Assembly (NCBI GenBank): GCA_003118195.1
Contig: BEXV01000050.1
Location: 159,795-223,794 of the forward strand
DNA from: Hemicentrotus pulcherrimus
Taxonomy: Eukaryota > Echinodermata > Echinoidea > Camarodonta > Strongylocentrotidae
Length of the DNA stretch: 64,000 nt
Direction of reading: 5' to 3'
The notes under the pieces were generated by a model. The model was given only the letters and a program-made list of their open reading frames with translations. It made no database searches and had not been told where the DNA came from. Shown here in pieces: positions 36,078-47,900 of this stretch. Numbering within the stretch: position 1 is the first letter of the stretch; each line of letters opens with the position of its first letter. The position numbers were made by a program, and so were the translations under genes.

Positions 36078-37769
36078 ACAAAAATAAATAAATAAATAAA
36101 TAAACAAATCTATTATGCGTTACTTTCTCACTGATGTTCACATCTCTACCACGATAATTTTGTTCATTTTCTGTTACTTAACTAATTATTAGTGATTCTT
36201 AAGGAACTTAACACTTAGCCTTCCATAGGCCATTGGACAAAGTTCAATATGATTTAACTTTGGGGGCAATTTCAAGAATATGTGCCAACTAGTTTAAATG
36301 GAGAGAAAACAAACATACCGATCATGTCGCAGTTAATTCCTGATGAACTCTCTTTTCTTACGGATAATTTGTTAGTGGTCATGGCAAAAATATCCATCCA
36401 AAGTGATTGGAAAACTAAAATGAACCGGATTAAATATTTCGTCTATAAATGTAACATTTTATAAAGACCTTAAAGGGATCCGGCAACTTTGATCAGATCC
36501 TAAAACAAAATCCTTGATTTAGCTCATGCTGCAATCATAATTATAAACCTTTAGGTCATTCAGGAATCCCATGACTTTTAGAAGCCGACCGCCTCTCTGA
36601 TTATCAAGATATTTATGATTGAAAATCAAAATTTCTTTTTGCGTTTTCCGAACGGTATTCATAACATTATTGGGGGAAACAAGTATGGTAAAACCGGTTA
36701 TTCAAAGATTTTTACTTTTCTGAGGCACTTCATGATCATTTTGAAGCGCAATTCTTTGTTTAGGGCTTCAATTTTACACCATATCACAGACACTGATAAC
36801 ACGTAGGGCCATGCATCTCAGATTTAACATTGTTAAACGATGCCTTTAAGCTCTGCCCCCCCCCCCACAAGTAGGCCTATATGCAGTCACAAAATTAAGA
36901 AATACCAGTGAGAAACATTTCACTTATCACGCATGACTTTTCGACAAACTCCCCATATGATTTTTTGAGCACTTTCTAATAGATCTATATGCATACAATT
37001 TCAATTCATTTCCTTTCATTTTTAGTGAAAAGTGTGAAATACCAGTGCATTGTAATAAATTTAAATTCCCCTATACTGATTTATAAAAATTAAAAATCTA
37101 TTTCCTATAATGTGGATTAAACAAATATAAAATCGTGAACAATAATTGTAATAAGTGAATCTGTAATTCATAACTTCTACTTGAAATAAAGTGAGTGGAA
37201 TTGATAAGTGCTTTTTTTGGAGGTCGTGAGACATTCTTTCATATTGACACTTTCTCAATCAAAGCAATATTCAAAGACTATCGCATCGACCAATGTGATT
37301 ATATCGTCCATTTATTATCAAATGAATTGCAATCCAATAAAACGATTTATCCGAAATGATCGGTTGTGGTCAAATTTAAGGAATTCTGATTTATTAATAC
37401 TATTTCTTTCCTTTTTCACGATCAAAGCTTTATCATCACATTTTATTCTTGTCATTTTCCATCTCAATCAATGTAATATTTTCTGTAAAATATGAACTCA
37501 TTATCACGTTTCCCACGTTAAATATCAAGCTTTTGTCCTTCAATAGCCCATGTCTTTTTCCCCCGCATTACTGGAAATTAAAAGTATTGCGCAGGTCATT
37601 AGTTTTATGTCCCCCTGTAGTACTGTACGCGTAATTAAGCATTATAAGTTGACAAGGTGACGAATACAGTCCGTACAAGGACAGTCCAATATTCCTTCCG
37701 AATGTCATATTTCAAATTAAACGAGGTAGATGACTGAGTTGCTCGGCTGGGAGAAAGAAGGACAGAAAG

Positions 37770-37828
37770 AGATTGAAAGAAAGAAAGAAAGAAAGAGAGG
37801 GGAGGGAGGGAGGGGGAGGCAGGTCGGA

Positions 37829-37880
<52 letters not shown>
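37770..37880. repeat. GAAA and GA microsatellites
   Basis: GAAA units followed by GGGA-rich sequence and a pure GA run of over 40 bp, in the intergenic region between LRIG and the Tctex1 gene. Confidence 0.9.
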
Positions 37881-37883
<3 letters not shown>

Positions 37884-40207
37884 ACTGACACACAGAATTT
37901 GCAAAAATCAAGTTGGTAACCTACGAGGAAAAAAAAAAAGAATATGGAAGTATAGACATCATATCATTCAGGAGGGATAAACCATAAGTCTGAGAACACA
38001 TACATCATACATGGCTGTATAAATGAAAAATGTCACACAAAGATCATTATAAAGCAATCATATAAAACATTTAATTGACTTCAGATTTCATGATATCAGA
38101 ATCAGAATACACAATTTACTGTTATGTATTTTATATTGTTGAACAAAAAAGGGGGAATGATTATCATAATTATAACAGAAGGAACGCATTTCCTATTGTA
38201 TTTGATTATTCGAACAATAGTCATAGAAGCATAGGATGGAATGGCATGCACATTATTGTGTAAATTGTAAAATGAATGTAAAATGAAATATTCATAAATT
38301 ATGAAACTACATGGAACAAACTATAATTACTAATAGGTCAATTTTTGACCTTTTTTGTTTTTATACATATTATTAATTAAATACTTCACTATTTCATAAG
38401 TGTCCTTCACAAGGCATTTTACATGTATTCCCTTGTAATGCAAACACTTTATAATAAGATTACAATATCATCAGGGCTTTGTTCCAAAGGGTAACATGAC
38501 ATATTACACGTTCCGATGATTGTTTTTAGCGATTTCGGATATCTTGGCTTGCCAACATTTGCTTACATTTATCACATAAACAAACGAAAAATTACATAAC
38601 ATTTGTGATTAAAGATTAAAACATGAAAAACATGACTTTGCATCAACCTACACAAGACGAAAAGTGTTCACAATATCAAACGATCTAAAATACTGACTTT
38701 GAATCGAGTAAATAATTAGAAAATATAAATATTGACGATACAATTAAATGTCAATGGTGTTTCATTCAATCTTAAATTAAACTAAATGACGTATTATGAA
38801 ATGTTGTCAATGTTCTATATCCTTTTCTAATAATCATACATTATAATGAAAACCCTTGGAAGGTTCAAGCTTAACTGGAGATCATTTAAATCATAGTTGA
38901 ACATCACTGTCAGTGTTANCCCCCCACCCGCGCGGCCCAATCGAAATGACCAAATTTCACCACTTCATGTTTAGGTAGGCGGTCTAATTACGGTGAATAC
39001 ATTACACATTTACCACAATATTCAACACTTTTATTCTACCCCGATTCGCTCGATTGCAAAACTGAGAAACTGACAAATGAATATTCTGGTAAAAGACCTC
39101 CGTCCGACTGGCGACAATGAGCTCGTTAGCCTACATTCCTTATGCAGGACAACTTGCCGTTTTTGTTGACATCCGATTGTAGAGTGGACTAATTAAATTC
39201 GATAAGTCATGTGATTGCTTGTTTAGTTTATTGCCATAGTTACTACCTAATCTGTTGGTGTGTAACAATTCAATAATTTCGAATACGGCGGTCTCATACT
39301 AATTGACGATAATATTGTTAAGGGTAGACCCTTTAACAATTACATTTAACTTTTGATTATATCTTCTTTAGTTTGGCCACTTATAAGGGTCCCTTCTTTT
39401 CTGGCTGTTACCTTTCAAATAACTTCTATATTTTTGCATCAATGTATACATTTTTTTCTTGTATTTGTGTACTTCGATTTTTGTTGATGAAACAATGTAT
39501 TATATCTTGGTAATTGGTGAAATAAAATTGAATTTAATTAAAATGCACAATTCAAATAATAATAATATGGCAAATTTAAAAACAAAATAAACCCAAGCTA
39601 TGAATATAGATATTCATTACGAAAGTACTGTTTAGTTGGTGAACTATACAAGTTGAACTTCTGAGGTGCGCAAAAGAAGGAATTTCTCTCTCTCCCTAAA
39701 CAATAACCATGTTGTCCGTATATTTCCAGTACAGTACATTATCAGCAATTTTGTATATGCATAATTATGTCGGAGAAGCTTTTAGTGTAAAATATGACTT
39801 TTATAATTATGAACACCTTTTCTTCATTACCGGATAATAATTTTGTCGTCAATAAGCGCTGTATAATGGTCACTGATGAATATTTTAGTTGGATTATTAG
39901 TTTGGTGTTTTTAAAGATTACAATATAGAGATTTAAAACTATAAATAATTTCATTCCAGTAGTTACTTAAATTTTTGTATATAGGGAATAAAATGATGGC
40001 AAACTTTATACCAATAACATAGAAAAATGATTTAAAAAACCCACCGTCAGAAGCTTGGTAAATTCAACTCCACCCGGTTGAAATCGACCATAATTATTTA
40101 AACCATAATTATTATAAATCTAGCCATATTTATTAGCAGTTATTTCAAGAATTATTTCTTCACACTTTCAACTCATGAATACTTGGGAAATGATTAGATA
40201 CAGTTCT

Positions 40208-40213
40208 TTTATT
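40208..40213 (-). promoter_or_regulatory. Poly(A) signal for the Tctex1 gene
   Basis: AATAAA on the minus strand, 27 bp past the stop codon of the Tctex1-domain gene. It fits a very short 3' UTR. Confidence 0.5.
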
Positions 40214-40240
40214 GAATTTAATTGGTGAGCAGGGGTCATT

Positions 40241-40960
40241 TTAATCCATATAAACACCATACACTGTTACGACAGCATACATGGTTCGATTCTGACTGGA
40301 CACCGTCGCGAACCCATCCGTGTCTGTGTTCCAAAGATACCGACTCGCGATCACCACTTCCTGACCAGGCACTCTCGATCCGATGTCGACATTGACTACC
40401 AGACGATACCGGTCGAAACTGCACAACATTTTCACTTTCTGTTTAACCGTGTCGGATATAGCTGCTGCCAAGACTGCGGCTCTCTTTGGGTCGTAATCCT
40501 CATGCTCAAAAAGGTACCCCAGAACTTCTCGAATGCATTCCTCAACTTTACCCGGCGTGAATTTGTGTCCCGAATTCGGTTCGAGCTGGTACGAGTTTTC
40601 ATATTCCAATGTCCCATCACGGTGATCACCTCGTAGCGCCCCGACACCGCCATGAATCTGACGGTATTTCCACCACATAGACGTCGTGATGTCTTTGCCA
40701 AAATAGAGCGACGCCCCTCGCTTCAAGTTCATAAGACTCGCCGCACGATCTCGATGAAGCGCCGGTGGTCGTCGTTGCGTCGACGTCGAAGCTTCGCTAT
40801 CGCGGTCGCTCGGGGCATCGCTGAACGTCAACGCTCGAACTCGTGTTGATGTCACGGATAAATTGGTTTCAATGAGTTGACTGACCTTGCGTGGTTTAGC
40901 GACCACTATCTCTCCGGTTCGAGAGCCACCTTCCATTGAAATGCTGTCACCTTTCTTCAT
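40241..40960 (-). CDS. Tctex1-domain protein (dynein light chain Tctex-type, DYNLT5-like)
   Basis: The protein has 239 residues if started at the ATG at 40958-40960, the first ATG in this frame; the upstream open frame to 41080 has only a GTG. The C-terminal 120 residues form a Tctex1 domain: ENSYQLEP, PGKVEECIREVLGYL, ISDTVKQKVKML, RYRLVVNVDIGSRVPGQEV, ASRYLWNTDTDGFA and the ending VVTVYGVYMD. Family members are light chains of cytoplasmic or axonemal dynein and bind the intermediate chain. The N-terminal half is Ser/Arg-rich and looks disordered. The whole frame is uninterrupted, unlike the neighbouring genes. A splice acceptor-like CTACAG ends just before 41013, so a 5' exon is possible and the start is uncertain. 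Resemblance to DYNLT5/TCTEX1D1 is by memory of motifs only. Confidence 0.87.
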   Translation of the reverse strand: MKKGDSISMEGGSRTGEIVVAKPRKVSQLIETNLSVTSTRVRALTFSDAPSDRDSEASTSTQRRPPALHRDRAASLMNLKRGASLYFGKDITTSMWWKYRQIHGGVGALRGDHRDGTLEYENSYQLEPNSGHKFTPGKVEECIREVLGYLFEHEDYDPKRAAVLAAAISDTVKQKVKMLCSFDRYRLVVNVDIGSRVPGQEVVIASRYLWNTDTDGFATVSSQNRTMYAVVTVYGVYMD

Positions 40961-41080
40961 CAGATGCTGATTGTTCTCTATCGCCACTCTATCACGTTTT
41001 ATCTCATTATCCACTGTAGCTATAATAATGTGCCAAATACTAAATCTTTCCCCCGATGCTCCAAACTGATGCTTTTGCAC

Positions 41081-42948
41081 TACGACTCATACAGTTCCTG
41101 TCAAATTTAGTTGTTAATTTGACATCATTTTTCCATCAACAATGTTTTCTCCATGCACAATATTTTGGTCCCAAGTTTCCAGGGTATGAAAACAGACTTA
41201 CTCTTACACGAAAGGCGCCAATTAACTCCAATTTGGAACTATGATGAATGTATTCGGCTATTTCCAATCCATGCACTACCGCCATTCACGTGTAAAATAC
41301 CTTGTGCACCAGTTGATGAGTAAACATAACAGAAAATACGATTTTATTTATATACTGTTGTGAATTACCATAAACAAAAGGCATTCGTCATGCCTGCAAA
41401 GAAATAAAACCTCCAATTCGTCCTCTTATTTTTCGATTCGGACACTCCTAAACGACCACCACATTTTACTGCCGCTGTATATTTTGGAACAATGCCATAT
41501 GGCCTTACTGAAACTGGGTCTTTTATGATCATCACATATGTGTTTCCACTGAGTATATTTGAACAGTCCTTAACACGGAATATTCCGAATAGGTAATCGG
41601 CCACTTGAGCTCAGTCAGTTACGTTGTCACGCATATGTTTGGCCTGATTACGATCAAGAATAAACAATTAGCTTGACTTGGCCCAAAGAATAAACACACT
41701 CATGCTTTCGAGTTTTATCCACGATACAATTACAGTTTCAAACACAGCAGTAGTGAGTTCGGTGGGTTAGTTTTACAAACATTCAAACAGAGGGATGTTG
41801 GTGTTATAAAAGTGATGGTAAGGTATGATTTTCAACGAGGTTGGTCTAAGAAGGTATATGTTACATAATCTGAATAAATAAATAGTAATTTTTGTGCCCT
41901 TATTTTCGTCACCAGAAATTTGAAAGGATACAAAAGTGAAAGAAAATTCAAATTCACAATGATTTCAAAAATTGGGAACACTGGCGACAATTCAGGCCTA
42001 CTTGACTGCTGTAGGCCGAAAACTGAGGAGCTAAATGACACTATATAGTGCAATACAAATTATTCTATTTGAATTACACTCCATAATGTGTACACAATCT
42101 TCATACAGGTGCAGTTATGATATGCATACAGTACATATACTTTGCTGTTTCTCCCAAAGGACAAGGATCTTCTTGAATAATTTCAAAATAATCTTTAGTT
42201 TTATTTTGAATTTCCAACTGCGAGTATGCATCTATTGTGATATTTAATAGGCTCATCAGCAAATATTTAGCTTTAAATATTATCGTAATGTTACCACTAG
42301 ATCAGTTGACTTAATAAACAATCAACTCCATTCACCAGGCCAAGCGAGTAACTATAAAAATACAATCAGGCTTAACGAGCCTAAAAGTTCAAGTTTAAAG
42401 TTCAGATTTTTATTACGATGAATCTAATAAAAGGGTAATTAAAGCTTGTAAATATTGAACCTATTATAGCACCGATCGATTCGAGATTTATTACAATCTA
42501 TAAAAATGTATCACTCAAACTTTACACCAAACTAACAAAATATCTGGGTTGGACTGATCCAGGGGTGGGAAGGAGGTACGTACATGATCGTACCTTGAAA
42601 TATTTAAAGATTATTATTTATTTTTGTTGATTAGAAAGAGCTTTTGCGTGTTTTTAAAAGAGTTTTATGATTTACGTGTACATTTAATTACAGTACAAAA
42701 AAAAACTTGATCTAAAGGCAACTGCTCTCTAAGTTTGAAACAAAAATCTAGGATCCATAGATAGTCAAAGCAAAAATCTTCTTGTTAGACAGAAGATAGG
42801 AAGATAGTAATCTTTTTTGTGTACCATAGATTTTTGTTGTTGTAAAGATTTAACATATTATAGATTTGATTTTTTTGAGAAAAAGCCCTTGTGTTTTTGA
42901 TGAGCTTTCCGACGTTGGTGTCCTTATCCTATCTTTCCAATTGTGTTC

Positions 42949-42950
<2 letters not shown>
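41081..42950. other. Intergenic sequence upstream of the Tctex1 gene
   Basis: Possible promoter or 5' exon territory of the minus-strand Tctex1 gene. No coding similarity recognised. CT-rich sequence lies at 44300-44500 further right, before EEFSEC. Confidence 0.5.

Positions 42951-42952
<2 letters not shown>

Positions 42953-42989
<37 letters not shown>
42953..42989. repeat. AT dinucleotide microsatellite
   Basis: An uninterrupted run of TA units of nearly 40 bp between the Tctex1 and EEFSEC genes. Confidence 0.9.
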
Positions 42990-42990
<1 letters not shown>

Positions 42991-43029
42991 ATAATTTCAT
43001 TTACATTTCTATAACATTTTATTGTGTGC

Positions 43030-43290
43030 AGAGCATGGTTTGATCCACCTTCAAAAGAACAAATGTTGCTGTCTAGTGAGTTCAATAAAATCACTAAGAT
43101 AAAACTATTTCCAGCCTTACCCTTGCTGGATTATCAATGATGTCGACACAAGTATGTCGTAACCTCGGTGTGTTCTTTGATACGAATATGACTCTGTCTG
43201 CTCAAGTTCATCCTGTTTCAAAATCGGTCAGATATCAGTTGCGTAAGTAATTTGGGTTTCATACGAAAAAAATTAAGTGGATTTGGCGCC
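43030..43290 (+). mobile_element. LINE reverse-transcriptase remnant (CR1/L2-like)
   Basis: Positions 43158-43244 read RNLGVFFDTNMTLSAQVHPV and then SKSVRYQLR. This matches the RNLGVxFDxxLx...HI..V....YQLR block near the end of non-LTR reverse transcriptases. A frameshift after this leads to NLGFIRKKL in another frame. Stops and frame breaks make it a dead fragment. Class assignment is by motif only. Confidence 0.6.
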
Positions 43291-43570
43291 TTATAAATAT
43301 CATATGTAGTAAAGGAAGGGGATAGGAGGGGTCGAGAGGCTGTATCATCCCCTCGAGGGAAGAGGTTGAATGTTCATAGGCAGCTGCGTGTGTCGAACGT
43401 GACTTGGATCGAGACTGTGTTTTAAAGGCTGGATATATACGCAACTGGATACGCCATTGATATAGAACGAATATGGATCTATTCAAGTCAGGGGCGGCGC
43501 CAGGTCATTTCGTTAGGGGGCGAATGGGCGCGCCACTCAGGGGGTGTCGGAGGATGATTTTTTGTTGTTG

Positions 43571-44042
43571 AACTAACAGGGAACAAGAACACAGGGGAGT
43601 GTCTGAGGGGATGTGCCCCCCTCAGAAGTTGAAGATTAAAAAAAAAATGAAAATTGATGCATGAATGGCTCGATTTGGTGCATACTTTTTGCCAAATTAA
43701 AAAAAGAAAACGGTCTTTCGTTCAACTAACAAGGAACATGAACGCGCAGGGGAGTGTCTGAGGGAATGTGCCCCCCTCAAAAGTTGAAGATTTTTTTTAA
43801 TTGATGCATAAATGGCTTGATTTGGTGCATAATTTTGCGAAATTAAAAAGAAAACATTCTTTAGTTCAACTAACACGGAATCAGAACGCAGGGGTGTCTT
43901 AGGGGGATGTGCCACCTCAGAAATTGAAGATTAAAAAAAGATATATATGCATAAATGGCTCGATTTGGTGCATACTTTTTGCCAAATTAAAAAGGAAACA
44001 GACTTAAGTTCAACTAACATGTACAAGAGCGCAGGGGGTGGG
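43571..44042. repeat. Tandem repeat, unit 144-153 bp, about 3.2 copies
   Basis: Units start with AACTAACA at 43571, 43724, 43868 and 44012 (spacing 153, 144, 144). Each contains a GGGGAGTGTCTGAGGG-like box, CCCCCTCAGAAGTTGAAGAT and GGCTCGATTTGGTGCATA. The array follows a GGGGCGGCGCCAGG sequence at about 43491. No coding capacity seen. Confidence 0.85.
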
Positions 44043-44891
44043 TGGGGATGTCAACATATTTTTTTAGAAGGGTTGTTACAGATGAATTTGTTGTTACCAT
44101 TGAACAATCAGACATAAGGTTCAAGAGATACAAGGGATTAATTATATTTTTTTTTCATTTGGTGAAAAGTTTTTCATCGTAAACCAATGTTTGAACTTCC
44201 GTTAATGTGAATGATGACGCGACTATTAATACAATCTGATCGCCCGATTTGGCTTTTTTAAAAATTTCTTTTTCTTTATTTTCTCTATCTTTATTTTGTC
44301 CCCCTCTCCCCCCTCCCCCCGCCCTCCTTTACGTCATAATTTACATTTTATAACTGTTCTCTTTCTCCTGGCCTTCCTCCTTCTCGTCCCCTTCCTTTTC
44401 TTTTCTTTTCCTTCTTTTCGTTTCTTCTCCTTCTTTTCCATTCCTTTTCCCTCTCCATTTCCTCTTTCTCTTTCCCTTCCTCTTCTTTTCCCCCCAAAAT
44501 GATAGAGGGTGCGGCCCCCGATTCAAGTATACTAGATAGAAAACTCACTTCATGTATAAATGTAGAATACTGTGGCATAGGCCTACTTTATATTTTAAAA
44601 AAAAGCTTTTTTGCCTTTATTCAGATTTTCATATAGAAAATGATAAAGAGGAACATAATTGTTCTTACAGTATAAACATAGTACATTGTCTCAAAGATTA
44701 TAAACACAGACATATTTTATATAAATTACAAACTATTTCCAAGTATCCAAACTAATCAAGTACCGGTACGTTTTGTGATAAAATTCTACAGTAGCAGACG
44801 ACAGTACAGTGCGTACGCCCTCTATTAAAAGATCTATGAAATGTTTATTTAGTTGAGCAGAAATCAGAGAGAGATTCAACTTTAACAAAAG

Positions 44892-44964
44892 ATGGCCTCA
44901 TCAAAGTTGTTGAATTTCAACGTTGGTGTTCTTGGCCATGTTGACAGTGGGAAAACGTCACTTG
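44892..44964 (+). CDS. EEFSEC: EEFSEC exon 1 (start, P-loop)
   Basis: Starts MASSKLLNFNVGVLGHVDSG, the G1 P-loop. Donor GTATGT in phase 1. The ATG context is strong. Confidence 0.96.
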
Positions 44965-47900
44965 GTATGTTTTCAATCATTTTGTGTATCTTTTTATATT
45001 AGATCTAGATCTAGATCCATAACTAGTCTTATGTACAGTCCCATTGCGATATATTTGTGTAAGTTGAAGCGCGAATGGACAAATACAAATTATTAACATG
45101 AATACGTTGAACCATTTTGACCACTACTAGTGTTTACTTGAGTTATTTGAATCACCTGTACCTGTCACATGGGCCTTGATAAAGTTAGAAGATGCAAATA
45201 CTCATGACATTTTATTTTAAAGTCATCAGCATCAGCATCAGTTCGGAAGTGTTGGGTGATCCTGTTGAAACCAATACGCATTAGCATTGACTCTCTATGC
45301 TTTGCTGGAGCGGTTGAAACTTCCGATCGTTATTGAGTGGTGCTTCATTCTAACCTGAACTCCTTTTGCTTGCATGGTAGGTGGAGGCACATGTTTAATT
45401 TTATGGAGGCATTTCGTGCTGTCTCGTTTCATTTAAAATAAATCATATATATATACATATAAGTTTAGCTGGACTACGCTACGACTAGTCTACTCAACTC
45501 TTGAAGAAAGAAGAAAACGGGCACGATTGTCGATGTTCTACAAGATGGCAAATAACAAAATTGCGATACCAATATAATACCGGATTACATCAAACTGAGG
45601 GAGCAAACTACAAGGAGAAGCAACAACAACGATATATGAGAATAGGCTCTTCGATGGACACTTACAAATTTAGTTATTTCCCCAGGACACTGAAGGACTG
45701 GGACGAGCTACCTCAGATCATCATCGAACTGCCTTCTTTGGAGCAGTTCAAGGTGGCTCTTGAAACAATTTAGTTCCCTTTTCAGGAACTGTACCACATA
45801 GAGCTGTATATAACAACTCTATGCTTTACCCTCATCTAGATGCTGAACAGGCGTTTATGAGTATTACCATATAAGTAGAAGTAGAAGTCTACAGCTTGCA
45901 ATATATTCTGATAATGCTAATAGTGATACAATATATTATTGATGAATTATGATTGTGATGTTTTGTTATTCTGTTTCACAATTTTCCAAGTTTTAGAGTT
46001 GTAAAAAAATAAAAAGCAATAACAAATAGATCTATGTTAAAAGACGGTCAAGACCTATCAAGACATTGGGAAATTTACCAAATAATTTCAAGTTATCTGT
46101 ACAAGATTTACATTTAAAAGTTTAACCGAAGTGCAATATTAAATCCCTGATCCAAGTCAAAATAGACAAGTTCAACAAATGCATTAATATAAGTAAGTTG
46201 CTTGATGAAATTCTAAGCATAAAGTCTATTGCTTTGTTAAATCTTGCTGTCAAATCCACTGTAGGTCATGAATCAATTTAGTTAAACAGAGTAAGTCATA
46301 TTCTAATTGCTAAGTCTGTAAACATACCATCGAAATACTTGCCATCATTTGGAAGATCACTATTCTCTTTTGTCTTTCGGTCAATAAAAAAAAGATGTGT
46401 GAGGTAGAAATACCTGACTACTATTTGGTATTTGGTGGGTACACCGTATTCATTTTACGTCGCTTTACTGATCATGATTTTGAAATATTTTCATCATCTA
46501 TTCATCATCCATTATTTATGCAGCCAAGGCACTCAGCACAACAGCATCTACAGCAGCTTTTGATAAAAATCCACAAAGTAAAGAGAGAGGGATCACATTG
46601 GATCTAGGTAAGTTTAGGGAAACCAGGAAGGGTCTACTCTTTAAAAACACTCGCATGTTTGAAGACTTGCAAAGTAAAAATGGAGAAAATGCACGAGGAA
46701 GAATAAAGATACCACCTACAGTTGTGCGAAATATCTCTTGAACAAACAATTTCAAACAAAATTGAAATAGACTCACAATGAATGCATATTCCTTGCTCAA
46801 AAAGAAGAGAAGAAAGATGATGAAGTGATGGTTGGGCGTTTCATATATCAAATTTATTTTCAATAATCATTCTTGCATTGAGTTTTAGTCTCAAAGAGAT
46901 TAAGGATACCTCTGTATGTTTTGTTGTTAATATATTGGTTCGAAACATTTTTTTTCTTGTTGGTTTTATTTTCATTCCGCAGGATTTTCTTCATTTTCTG
47001 TTGATGTTCCTGATCACATACCGGCCAGTGATTATGACAAACTACAGTTTACCTTAGTGGATTGCCCAGGCCATGCCTCTCTCATCAAGACCATCATTGG
47101 AGGTAGGGAATACCCCAAAAGTTTTGCTTTTGTCATATTTATGGCAGTATCTACCGGAATCCAAAAGATATTACAATTCAGAGTATCTTTTTAACCCACC
47201 AAGATGCATTTTGTAGTTCTTGAAGGAAAAAGCAGTTTGGAAATGGGATTGTATATATATCTGTCATCATTTTGTGTTCGGATTTCATGGGGTGAATAAA
47301 GTTTATAAACTTGTGTATCATTCTGTTATATGTTGCTGTTTTTCTCTTGTTCTCTCCCCTCTACGAAACAGATGAATGTTGTTTTTCTTTCTCTCTCTTC
47401 AAGCTATAGATGATATCAAATACACTCTTTTATTAAGATTAGGATATGACAGAAAAATCATTATCTTTTAAGACCGATTCACTTTGGTGGCACTTATGAA
47501 ATAAGAGTTTTAGAAGAGTACAAATTTATTTGAAGTTTGATGATGAGTAGATGTCTTAAGTGAACGCTATATTTTTGCATACTATTCTATTGCAGGAGCA
47601 CAAATCATTGATCTCATGATGTTGGTCATAGATGTAACAAAGGGAATGCAAACGCAATCAGCAGAGGTAAGTTTGACAAATGGTTAACCTTTTGCATACA
47701 GTAATGATTCCTTTTAGATGATAATTATCAAGTCTCAATTTTGAAAAAAAATCCCCCTGTAGAAATATATAAGATGACCCCCTCCCCCTCCCTCCAAAGA
47801 AAAGAAGAGAAAACACACAGGCACACACACCTATCAGTAAGATTCTAGTATCTAGACTAATGTGTTAACTGGGATTTTCATAGGAATGTGTCTCCTCTCT

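Larger units (their letters stand above)
31627..40207. other. LRIG 3' UTR and intergenic sequence
   Basis: AT-rich, with candidate poly(A) signals near 34592 and 35136, an A-rich run with AAAT units at about 36056-36105, and GA microsatellites. No gene was recognised. Confidence 0.6.

Noticed and set aside
41011..41080. Start of the Tctex1 protein at 41080
   Set aside because: The codon there is GTG directly after an in-frame TAG; the first ATG is at 40960.
41365..41604. 79-codon minus-strand frame as a 5' exon of the Tctex1 gene
   Set aside because: Starts from GTG only, shows no Tctex1 family similarity, and no convincing donor was identified.
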